Positions 44,841 to 54,638 of a stretch of DNA of 64,000 bases are shown piece after piece. The notes beneath the pieces are model-generated. The model was given only the letters and a program-made list of their open reading frames with translations, searched no databases and was not told the origin of the DNA. The DNA is from Siphonodentalium dalli. Its lineage: Eukaryota > Mollusca > Scaphopoda > Gadilida > Siphonodentaliidae. The DNA lies in NCBI GenBank assembly GCA_032622095.1, contig CP136062.1, positions 10,751,710 through 10,815,709 on the forward strand. Reading direction: 5' to 3'. Every line of letters starts with the position of its first letter. The stretch's first letter is position 1. Position numbers and translations under genes: made by a program.

Positions 44841-47814
44841 CAGAGTATGCGTACCAGTATCGTAGAATCACGCACTATCATAAATGAACTAGTTATACGT
44901 AGAGTATTAAAATATTCTTTAGTTTCATGATTGTCCCATACCGGTAGTTTCAGTAAAAGATGGGAGCGTGGTACATAGTTAGGTGTTACAATTTTAGAAA
45001 TTAGGAACGTAAGCATAGGCCGCGAGTTTTCGAAAGGGTTAATTTTGAAATTTATAGTTATGTACATGAGTAAGCAGTTGTAGAATGTAAGTGTAGGTGT
45101 AAGTCTGAAGTAAAATGCTAAATTTCACTGGAATCGTCGTCAGTTATGTACCTGGTGATGGAGTGTTTAAACAACAGACCATCGCTTTTCGACACTTTTA
45201 ATGTTTGAATATTACTTTTAGAGTTGAATTTATGATGCGCCAGACTTTTAGTGCTAAATCACTTCACCGAATGTTTTATAATATATATTTTTTATGGTTT
45301 ATGGCAATTATGCCAAAGGGGATGTCAGGAATGATAACTTATTGGCAAGGTCCGCAAGCACCACACCGACACACCGAGCAGGCAGATAAAAACCCGCGTG
45401 ATGCATCGACTGGTAACCGGAAGGCGTGAACCCACGGCTATCTAAAAGTCAACAAAAACAGTTAGGATAGTAGAACGGTTGATTATTCATCGGTTATGTG
45501 AAGTTTTAATTATGCGATAATAGTATAAGGCATATACATGTATATATTGAGTATACAGAGAAGTTACACACCCATATTTACACAAATATAGATAAAGGTC
45601 ATCGTAGCATGCATTGGATGAGTATATATTAAATATAGTTAAAGGTCATCGTAGTGTGCATTGGATGAGAATATATACATGTAGCTCCCGATAAATATAG
45701 TTAAAGGTCATCGTAGTATATTAGATGTATGGATATTGTTTGCAAATTCCCAAATATATGTTTATGACGTATATTACCACATTTCCATCCATAGTTATGA
45801 TGCATAGTAACCCTCCCCATTTATGTATGATGTATACGACGCACATCTTAATGTTTGAATATTACTTTTAGAGTTGAATTTATGATGCGCCAGACTTTTA
45901 GTGCTAAATCACTTCACCGAATGTTTTATAATATATATTTTTATCTAATATTTATATTTTATAATCTCATATTTGATCATGCATTCATTTCAGAAAACAA
46001 ATTTGATCATTCCATCAGTACCATTGTTCATTTTTACGTCCCATATTTAGCCCGGAACAATTTTGTTCCAAAACGTAATTAAATTAAACATTGGATTTTC
46101 TGCATAAAGCATCGCCCTAGAATTATACTGTCCTAAGCGCCATTTAAAAGATAAAAACAGTTTCAATCGGCAAGACACAAACTTCTTGTTAGGCACAAAT
46201 GCTAGATAATTGCGACGAAGATATGGAGCAATAATGGAATGATCGATTGTATTGAACCAAATCTCAGGCTCATAATGTTGCATATCCACCACTTAGTGAA
46301 CATTCAGACAACCACGATACAATCGTAAGTGGAAGGATTTCCGTCGTAGGAAGTAACCGGTAGTTTGACTGCACATGCTCACGTCAATATCGCAAGTCAA
46401 AAAATAATATCAAGCACTGTTTGATATTAGATTTGAAATCATGGCGTATCCTATTATACCTCCACTTGCGATGTAGTCGCAGTTGTGTGTACCTAAAAAT
46501 CATAGCTGGAAAGATTGTAGGGTAGTCAATCACATGATTTCAAACAACCTACGATATCAGCATATACGACGACATCGCAATCGTGTGAACAAACTATCCA
46601 CGATTTTGTTGGGCACGATTCCTCCACTTTTGATTGAATCGTGGTCGTCTGAACATTCACTTAGTACATCAATATTACATCGACTATCTGAGCCAAGCTT
46701 TCATAAAAATTGTTGCTCTCAGTGTTAAAGTGTGTTATGTCCAAAAGCTATAGAACAAATTGCTTCACAACATATTATAACTCCAGTGAAAACATCGTCA
46801 AACATCAGTTTTTTTAAACCTTAAGTTTATTTTCATGTAGATGATGTGTATACAACAGATGTTGGGCAGTTTGGTTGCTTGGATGAAATGGCGTTTTCTC
46901 CCACAACTAATTTTGGAGTTAGAACAGTATACAGTAATGCCCTAAATAATCGACTCCTTAACCAGCAGAATTATGGGTAACTTTTCAGGATTTAGTCGGA
47001 AATATGGCTTGTTGCCATTCATCGGAAAGCTCTCACTGAGAGCTTTCCGGTGAATGGCAACAAGCCAAATTTCTGATTAAATCCTGAAAAGCTACCCATA
47101 ATTCTGCTGTTGCTAAGGAGTCGATTATTTAGAGCATTACTGTAGTTCTCGGCGACGAGAGGCATTGACTAGTGATGTGCGTTTTTGAAATTTCATTTCG
47201 GTTTTGGTTTTGGTATGGTTTTTAGCTCACCTGAGACGAAGTCTCCGGTGGAGCTATAGTCATCACTCCTCGTCCGTCGTCCGTCCGTGTGTCCGCCTGT
47301 CCGTCCGTGTTTACTAATGACTACTTATGTGGCTAAGATTGTGTAAAATGGATATTTATGTGCATAACTTCCGTTGCGTGGCTAGCCACGTAACAGCTTT
47401 CAGATGGACGTTCTAAAATCATCTATTTGGCCTAATCAGCTTATTTAATTTTGTAGTCACTCAAAATTTGGAAAAAAAAAGTCCATCGATTTAGACATCC
47501 ATGACCCGTCAATAGGAGATGTCGGACACTGACAAGACATTTATGTGGCTAGCCACCCAATCACGGACCTGTCAGTTTCTCCTATTCCACTGTCCCAGTT
47601 GCTGTGAGCAAGTTTTTGAGTTTTAATCAGCTTCTTCTGCTATAATTCCAACATGTTATGAATCCATAATCTGGAGTTTTATCACTATCTACTACTTGAT
47701 AGCCACTTAAAATTTTATGGCTACTTGAGAAGCCACATAAAAACTAAAGCCACATTAACATTTCTAGCCACATAGGTCGAAGCCACATATCTACTCATTT
47801 GTTGGTACGTCCGT
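44841..47814. repeat. 2,975-bp tandem duplication, unit 2
   Basis: Near-identical copy of 41866-44840. It includes a Harbinger-like MITE (46296-46660), a CAGTAATGCCC MITE (46932-47142) and the start of the hAT-like element at 47170, which here continues into its own body past the breakpoint. A true recent duplication and an assembly duplication are both possible. Confidence 0.95.
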
Positions 47815-48600
47815 CCGTCTGTCTGTCCGTCCGTCAACTTTTTAAAAAACATCTTCTCCTCTGAAACCATCATACCGAATTGGTTCATATTTGGTGTGAA
47901 TGTTCCCTATGTGACTCTCATTCAGATTTGTTCAAATGAGGTCACTGGGTCAAATAGTTGCGAAGCCAGGGCCAGCTAAATCGGCCCAATGGTTCTTAAC
48001 AAGAAGTCGTTGTAAGAATTACTGCTAATAGTTGGTATGGAGGGTCCTTGGGTGACTGGTGTTCAGATTTGTTCAAATGAGGTCACCCGGTCAATTAGTT
48101 GAGAAACCAGGGCTATAACTCATAGTAATTCTTACAATGACTTCTTCTAAAAAAATATTTGGCCGATTTAGCTTATATTTGGTACAGAGAGACCTTGGGT
48201 GACTGGGGTTCAGATTTGTTCAAATGGGGTCACTGGGTCAAATAGGGGCAGAGCTATGGACATAACTTTAAAAACAAAAAATTTAATTTTTGCATTTTGA
48301 CCTTTAATTTTTGTTTAGGACACATCACAGTCTCATATTTCTTACCTAGATTTTTCTTAGCATGTTCTTCATCTGTATGGATTTTGGTATTGTTTATTTA
48401 ACCCCTTCCACTCTTGTTTTGATATAGAATTCATCCAAGACAGGATTACTCAAACATTTTTCATCTGATCAACACCAAATTTGGTATATCAAGTTAAAAT
48501 ATGGGTTTGATCCGATATATTTTAACAGAGTTATGGCCATAATTCCCCAAAAAATAATAAAAAATTCAGGAACTCCTTGATCAATTTATGTAGCTATAGG
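47224..48600 (+). mobile_element. AGCTCACCTGAG element (Helitron-like) with GGTCACTGGGTCAAAT repeats
   Basis: It opens with the palindromic AGCTCACCTGAGACGAAGTC ... CCGGTGGAGCT, then CCGTCCGT microsatellite. Internal ~170-bp units contain CAGATTTGTTCAAATGAGGT and CACTGGGTCAAAT. Similar units reappear at about 49940-50560, so the element probably spans to there and is split by the 440-bp repeat block. The 3' end was not located. Confidence 0.55.
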
Positions 48601-49935
48601 CAGAGTCCCCAGGGAGTGTATTCATGTCATTCATAATTTAAATGAGATTAATGGTGTTATCAATGAAGCACCCTTGTTGTTTACATTATCACTCAGTGGT
48701 CATTAAAATCAGATTAATTTCATTTTCTCCAAGAGTGTCTGGCATTTGTAGAATGAGGTTCCCGAAGGGTGAATTCATGTTGCTCCACACAGCAGGCTAT
48801 CATAACCAAATACACCCTCTGAGAACCTTATTCTGCTTAGGCCTCATCTTCTGGGAAGTATCTAGAGTCTCAAGATCTCATTCTGCTTAGGCCTCATCTT
48901 CTGGGAAGTATCTATAGTATCAAATTTACATTGTTGTTAGTTAAATTTCCCTTCTAGGAAGTTTCTGTATCCCTTAATTTGCAGAAGATAAAATTCATGA
49001 TTGAGGTGCCCAATGGGTGAACATCACCAATTTCAACTGGGGAACTTCAATCTTATTCTAGGTCTTCCATAGCAGTTGAGGGCCTTATCAGAATGAGGTC
49101 CCCAGAGGGTGAATTTAGTGATACTAGCCCGCTGTGCAGGATACGTCACTAAATTCACCCTCTGGGGACCTCATTCTGCAAATAACAGACAGACTATCTC
49201 AAGGCTTGATTGTATAATACAGTGTGTTGCTTGAGGCCAGACATGCACAATGTAGGAACAGACATGCTTTTAGTGATGCTATCCCACACAGCGGGCTAGC
49301 ATCACCAAATTCACCATTTGGAGACCTCATTCTGCTTAGGCCTCATCTTCTGGGAAGTATCTATAGTATCAAATTTACATTGTTGTTAGTTAAATTTCCC
49401 TTCTAGGAAGTTTCTATATCCCCTAATTTGCAGAAGATAAAATTCATAATTGAGGGGCCCAATGGGTGAACATCACCAACTTCAACTGGGGAAATTCAAT
49501 TTTATTCTAGGTCTTCCATAGCAGTTGAGGGCCTTATCAGAATGAGGTCCCCATAGGGTGAATTTAGCGTCACTAGATTTACCCTCTGGGGAACTCATTC
49601 TGCAAATGACAGACACACTATCACACTATTTCAAGGCTTGTTGTATAATACAGTGTGTTGCTTGAGGCCAGGCATGCACAATGTAGGAACAGACACGCTT
49701 TTTGTGATGCTATCCCGCACAGCAGGCTAGCATCACCAAATTCACCCTCTGGCGACCTCATTCTGCTTAGGCTTCATCTTCTGGGAAGTATCTATAGTGT
49801 CAAATTTACATTGTTGTTAGTTAAATTTCCCTTCTAGGAAGTTTCTATATCCCCTAATTTGCAGAAGATAAAATTCATAAATGAGGTGCCCAATGGGTGA
49901 ATATCACCAACTTCAACTGGGGAACTTAATTTTTA
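48600..49935. repeat. ~440-bp tandem repeat, about 3 copies, carrying GGTCCCC MITEs
   Basis: AGGCCTCATCTTCTGGGAAG followed by ATCAAATTTACATTGTTGTT recurs near 48888, 49338 and 49768 (periods about 450 and 430). Each unit contains an AGAATGAGGTCCCC / GGGGACCTCATTCT inverted pair; the best preserved is at 49092-49178. The paired 60-codon ORFs at 49224-49406 and 49655-49837 arise from it. Confidence 0.8.
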
Positions 49936-51951
49936 TCCTTATCAGATTTGTGAAAATGGGATCACAAAGTCAAATAAGGGCAGAGCAAGAGACTTAACTA
50001 TTTCACTACATAGTAATTCTTAAAATATGCTTGCAAGAACTAGTTGGCTTATATAGAATGGAATATAGACTGCAATTCAGATTTTTTTAATGGGGTCACC
50101 TGGTCAAATAGGGGCCAAGCGAAGGACAGTTTCCCTCTTAATATGCTTCCTTCACAAGGACCATCAGGTCTATTAGACTGATATTTATGATATGTATGAA
50201 GGGTTCTTTGGTGTCTGGGATTCAAATTTATTCAGATGGGGTCACCAGGTTAAATAGGGTGGGACCAGGGACATAACTATATGTCTTTATAGTAATTCTT
50301 AAAATGTCTTCTCAAGAGAGTTTGGACTATTAGCTTACATATAGTATGGAGGAATCAGGAGGATCCTTTAGTGACTGAGATTCAGATTTGTTAAAATGAG
50401 GTCATCCTGTCAAGAAATGGCAGGCTATGGGGAGTTAACACTTTTGTGTCTAATAAAATCATCGAAATACCAAATTCATTAAAGCATCTACCTTGGAACC
50501 ACCTGACTGATTGGTCTGACATACATGTATTGTGTTTTTGGGTCCATGGATAATTGGGCTTCAAACATGTTTAAATGGTTTTAGAAAAAGGCGCTTGTGA
50601 GATTGGAAATTTCCAACAATTGAGAAAGTTTGAGGTGTCGGTTGTGAAATTCCAACCTAAGACTTGGGGAGTCTGGATCCCGGTCGGGAGGGGACTTGTT
50701 GAGCTGGAGGAGGGGGTTGATCAGTAGTGTACAGTTGGCAATTTCAAGGTGGATTTTTACCAAGCTACATACTTGAAGTCTCTCTAGCCACATATCCTGT
50801 TTAAATCTACTTCTTTTAAAGTGATTATGAAAAGTGCTGACTGTTTTGGTCTCCAGAGTCCCAGTCTTATCAGTCTTTGCAGTCTGGTGAGCGACCCCAG
50901 TCATTGACTGTCTTGTTGTCGAAAAACCATGTTTTGGTTTCGATTATGGTTTTACTCAATACACCAATGACATAGAGCAGATGGTATAATATTTGACGTA
51001 ATATTTCCAATAATATTTTCGTAATATAGTCAATGTGGCAATGTAATGTATATGTGCCAATATAGCTCATAATTATGACACCAAATGTTCCAAAGTGAAA
51101 ATTCTACTAGTATTGTTGGCAAATACCAGCTGACAAAAGCGCTCGCTAAGGCCAAACAAAAAAAGAGTTTTGGTTCTCGGGCAATTTTTTTTCCAAATCA
51201 ATGAGGGAAGGAGGGTTTTATTTTTATTTAAAAAAAGATTCTGCACATAGTAAGCATGGACAAAGATACCTTCCTCTGTCTAGTAATAACCAGAAATGTG
51301 GAGGGAACTGTTATGCATATAAACTCATTTAATCTTATTATCAAATTACATTGTACTACCAATCTATGACTGGGATTAACTAATATTATATAATGCTCCT
51401 GACATTCACTATTTTTGTCTAAAATCTGATACCTCCCCATTCTAATATGTGATCCTGAATTTAATCCTGTGCCTTTCAATTGTATGGAATTACAATTAGT
51501 GTAAGTTAGTTCACAATGACTAATTGTAAGAAGAGCATAAGGATCAGTTAATCATTTTCTTAATTGTAGTCTACTTCATGTTGTAAGCCTGCAAGTCACT
51601 TTTTAACACATTACGTGTTAGCGCTCAATGCACACTAATATTCAACACATATCTGCTATGGACATGTTTATAAAATAAAAAAAATAAAAAGTTTTTTTGT
51701 CATAACATCAGGCATTGCAATAAAAAGGCCTAATGCGGCCCTTTTTATTCAATTCGGCGGGGCGTGAGAACCAAAATCCTTTTTTTTTGGCCTAACCACA
51801 CGTGTTGTAAAAGGATATTTACACTTTCCAAGACCAGCCGTGTCTGTTAATTGAAACCGGAAGAATATATTTTATAGAATATATTGGTTGTGGTTTGGTT
51901 TTGAAATAAAACCGAAAGAAAACCGAGAAACTGTAAACCTGCTCATCACTA
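49936..51951. other. Right half of the hAT-like element
   Basis: 49936-50560 holds GGGGTCACCTGGTCAAATAG-type units of the AGCTCACCTGAG element. 50570-51940 is less repetitive. Minus-strand ORFs at 50581-50904, 50870-51070 and 51228-51479 lack recognisable domains. Possible polyadenylation sites for the minus-strand gene ending at 52164 could lie here, but I could not assign one. Confidence 0.4.
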
Positions 51952-52163
51952 GCATGGACATGCATGCCTGCAGCAATCAATGATCAGCGTGCTCAGTGTG
52001 TTATCACGTCAGATCATTGTCTGTTCCAAAATTAATTCTTTGGAAATGTGTATTATAAAATGAAAATCTAGTAATTTTGAATGGAAATCACAAATTATCT
52101 CATGCATTGTTCCCCTCACAGCAACCCACTGATGGAAATAAACATTTGATTTGGTCACATTTT

Positions 52164-52271
52164 TCACTCTTGAATGTCATGTGACGTTCCTGGGTATGGA
52201 GGTGGTGGGTCGTCGTAAGTTGGACGATCTTTAGCTTCTGTTGTATATTCCACTGAATACACAGGAGGTGC
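52164..52271 (-). CDS. LDLa-type single-pass membrane protein, last exon (cytoplasmic tail with PPxY motifs)
   Basis: A 108-bp exon on the minus strand after acceptor TTATTATATTTCAG, starting in phase 0 and ending in TGA at 52166-52164. It encodes 35 residues: APPVYSVEYTTEAKDR, then PTYDDPPPPYPG, then TSHDIQE. Tail motifs APPVY and PPPPY are typical WW-domain ligands that recruit Nedd4-type ubiquitin ligases in receptor tails (family knowledge; function here inferred). The phase matches the donor of the transmembrane exon at 54412, and the residue style is that of a short cytoplasmic tail. It is too short to stand out as an ORF and was found by its splice site. Confidence 0.85.
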   Translation of the reverse strand, partial: APPVYSVEYTTEAKDRPTYDDPPPPYPGTSHDIQE

Positions 52272-52321
52272 CTGAAATATAATAAATATTAAAAACTTAG
52301 TCAGAATACACACAATAGGGC

Positions 52322-52749
52322 TTAAAGGTGGATTATCTCTTTGTAAACATGTATTATATAGTTGCCGGGGTATATAATATTTGATCTGAATAGAAGACTC
52401 CTGTCCGGAAACCAGAAATTTTATTTTGTAATATTGTCATAAATAAACGTTAATTATACTCATTATCGCTTATAACTATGGAATAAAACAATATAAGCAA
52501 TCAATCTGGGACATTTGACGTTCGGTACGTAGCCATAGGAAAAGCCTAATGCTCTCTATCGCAATATGGTATCACCCGAATGGTCTGTTCTAAAAATAGA
52601 CAAATAAACTGTCCCAGTAAAATATTTGAAATAAAATCAATATCAATTGATGGAAGCGTTTCCAGACAGGGGTCTTCAGTTCATATTTATTATTTTATAC
52701 CCACGCAACTATTTCAAATTTGTTATTTAAAGAGATAATCCATCTTTAA
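52322..52749. mobile_element. 420-bp MITE with TTAA target duplication (piggyBac-like)
   Basis: TIRs of ~95 bp start AGGTGGATTATCTCTTT and end AAAGAGATAATCCATCT (52326-52745). Both flanks are TTAA, the target of piggyBac-type elements. Inner arms pair further (GACTCCTGTCCGGAAAC against GTTTCCAGACAGGGGTC). It has no coding capacity. Confidence 0.78.
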
Positions 52750-53207
52750 TAATAATCATACAATTTATATAATTTTTTATCATAAGCTGTCAATCCACAG
52801 AATACTGTAAAACAATTGGCTTGAAACCATGCAAGGCTCAAAATAATCATTTTGTTTACTGACTGTCAAAATGAGAGGCACCAAATGGATGGTGTTGGTC
52901 ATTTCAAATTGGTGCCTGTCAAATTTTCAAATGTACTGAATGAGACCGTATTTAAATTTCCAATCAACTTATTATTCGTCAATGAGTGAGTTAGTGAGCG
53001 TCCAATCGCCTCCCAGGAAAAACCTGTTATTTTTGTTTTCAAAAGTTCAAAATCTTTACATTGATTACATTAGAAGTTCCCAAATGGTGAATATTGTGAT
53101 GTACACCCATTGGGAACCTCGATTATGCAATGTGTCATCTGCCAATTTGGGGATACATGTAGAGAAATTAACTAAAAAAGAAACAGAATCTACATGAAGA
53201 AGTGAAG

Positions 53208-53590
53208 TTTTTTACCCTGTGCCAATGCATTCTCTTATATATGCGAGTCGACCATAGGTCGCCTCGCATATATAAGAGAATGCATTGGCCTAACAATTTT
53301 TTTATCATTTTTTTTAAATAAATGTTTCTTACAATTTTTAGAACATAAAATAAAAAACATCCATTACCCTGCAGGGAGCCCCACACATATGTAGAAGCAT
53401 ATAGAAGAGTGTCGTCTGCTCATGTTTGTCTGCGGCTCTGTATGGGTGAAATTATAAAAAATTTAAAGAATACAAGAAAAAATTATTAAAATTGTAAAAA
53501 ATTGTTAGGCCAATGCATTCTCTTATATATGCGAGGCGACCTATGGTCGACTCGCATATATAAGAGAATGCATTGGCACAGAGTAAAAAA
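53208..53590. mobile_element. Composite hairpin-spacer-hairpin element, second copy
   Basis: Hairpins at 53221-53289 and 53509-53577 have the same arms and mutually reverse-complementary loops as at 22119-22331. Outer ends extend the palindrome: TTTTTTACCCTGTGCC and GGCACAGAGTAAAAAA. The spacer is longer (about 220 bp) and holds extra sequence around CCTGCAGGGAGCCCC. Conserved hairpins with variable spacers suggest a mobile family whose termini are themselves hairpins. Confidence 0.82.
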
Positions 53591-53663
53591 ATACTTGTTT
53601 TTAAGAGTCATGTTTTCAGATTTTTGCAGCTTTCGACCAGGAACCAGTCTAACCAGGTCTAAT

Positions 53664-53748
53664 TAGAATGAGGTCCCCACTACCCAGAGGGTGAATTTAG
53701 TGATGGCGGAATAGCGTCACTAAATTCACCCTCTGGGGACCTCATTCT
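53664..53748. mobile_element. GGTCCCC palindromic MITE
   Basis: AGAATGAGGTCCCC ... AGAGGGTGAATTTAGTGA faces TCACTAAATTCACCCTCTGG ... GGACCTCATTCT across a short loop. Only the left arm has a 6-bp insert (TACCCA). Same family as 1443-1507 and 49092-49178. Confidence 0.8.
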
Positions 53749-53774
53749 GCCAATGACAGGCTCACTAAACTCAG

Positions 53775-54052
53775 GTATTATATCTAAGCCAGTAAGACCC
53801 GTATTAGAATATTGTAACACGCAGCTTGGAGCCCACATTATGAACATCTAAGCATAGAGATCGAACGAATACAACAAAGAGTCTGAGCACCAATACTAGA
53901 GGGCATGAACAGAAATAGTTAAAAAGGACACGAGGAAATTCTACTTTACAAATAGAGTTATCCCACATTTGATTTCACTTCCAGATTTCATTGTTTCTGC
54001 TGGAAGTACAGAACTGTTCAAAACATATATCGACTCAAATTGTTATGATATG
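53775..54052 (+). pseudogene. Degenerate LINE reverse-transcriptase fragment
   Basis: Broken + strand frames read PVRPVLEYCNT, then IEIERIQQRV, then FTNRVIPHLISLPDFIVSAG and STELFKTYID. These match, in order, the conserved C-terminal RT block of many non-LTR elements (VRP-LEY, I-IQ-R, F--R---WN-LP, FK-D). Stops and frameshifts show it is dead. It lies antisense within the minus-strand gene's intron. Confidence 0.7.
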
Positions 54053-54193
54053 AGATATGATTTTGATGACTCATACATGATAATGACTTCGATGACTCAT
54101 GCATGATAATGACAATATTCTTAAATAATTTATACATGTTACTGGAACGAGAAGTCTTGGGACTTATTTCATTGAATATGATGATGATGTGAA

Positions 54194-54408
54194 TATGCCC
54201 TATCACTAACTCGTGGCATTTTGGATCCACCAGGTCCAGTTCTGTGGTTTCATAGATTCAGTGCTACAGGTCAAAGTTTTGGAGTAGCATTTCCATATAT
54301 GGAGCTTTTGAATTATTCATGACTTCCATATATGGAAAGTTAAATAAAACCACGGAACCGGACCTGGTGGATCCAAAATGGCCACGAGTTTAATAGTGAT
54401 AGGGCTTA
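54194..54408. mobile_element. 210-bp MITE abutting a splice donor
   Basis: Inverted arms GCCCTATCACTAACTCGTGG (from 54197) and CCACGAGTTTAATAGTGATA-GGGC (to 54405) continue inward through TGGATCCACCAGGTCC / GGACCTGGTGGATCCA, with CCATATATGG twice near the centre. TA-rich flanks suggest a TA target. Its right end is 4-6 bp from the donor GT of the transmembrane exon (54411-54410), so donor positions from about +6 come from the element. Confidence 0.78.
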
Positions 54409-54411
54409 TAC

Positions 54412-54638
54412 CTGATGTTGGACCGTGACTCCTGGGCGTTTCTTCATCCTGTAACACAGACATCTGATCGTAACAATGAAGATAATAAGTGTGGTGAACA
54501 GGGCACATATACAGGCAACAATTATCAGCAAGATGTTAGGGGCGCCCTCATCCCTGTCGGGGTCCTCCTCCGTGCAGTAAATGTCATCCACCGTGAACGA
54601 TTCACATTGTTCCTTCCCATCACATCGCAGATCGCTGC
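54412..54638 (-). CDS. LDLa-type single-pass membrane protein, transmembrane exon
   Basis: A 227-bp exon on the minus strand between acceptor TTATGTTGCAG and donor CAG|GTATAAG. Two bases complete a split Gly codon; 75 codons follow and it ends in phase 0. The peptide starts SDLRCDGKEQCESFTVDDIY and CTEEDPDRDEGAPN. The cysteine spacing and the CDGKEQC motif fit the second half of an LDL-receptor class A module (C-DG--DC----DE--C). A ~25-residue hydrophobic helix follows (ILLIIVACICALFTTLIIFI ...), then a basic stop-transfer RMKKR. Topology: extracellular LDLa, one membrane pass, cytoplasmic tail in the exon at 52164. Which receptor this is cannot be decided; LRP-type co-receptors with PPxY tails are candidates. 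Earlier exons lie upstream of the 66-bp array or outside the window. Confidence 0.85.

Larger units (their letters stand above)
47170..51951. mobile_element. 4.8-kb hAT-like element with 8-bp target duplication
   Basis: Left end TAGTGATGTGCG and right end TGCTCATCACTA are inverted, with further loose similarity inward (repeated TTTCGGTTTT on one side, AAAACCGAAA on the other). Immediate flanks are GCATTGAC and GCATGGAC, an 8-bp duplication with one mismatch. Both the TIR type and the 8-bp duplication are hallmarks of hAT elements. The interior is mostly other repeats. No transposase was recognised; the 107-codon minus ORF at 50581-50904 has no BED finger or catalytic signature that I can see. 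Confidence 0.68.
52272..54411 (-). other. Intron between transmembrane and tail exons, filled with mobile elements
   Basis: A 2.1-kb intron with donor CAG|GTATAAG and acceptor TTTCAG on the minus strand. It contains, in window order, a TTAA-flanked MITE, repeat fragments near 53080-53185 resembling 1540-1670, a composite hairpin element, a GGTCCCC MITE, a dead LINE fragment and a 210-bp MITE touching the donor. The 85-codon + ORF at 52940-53197 is not supported as a gene. Confidence 0.8.
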
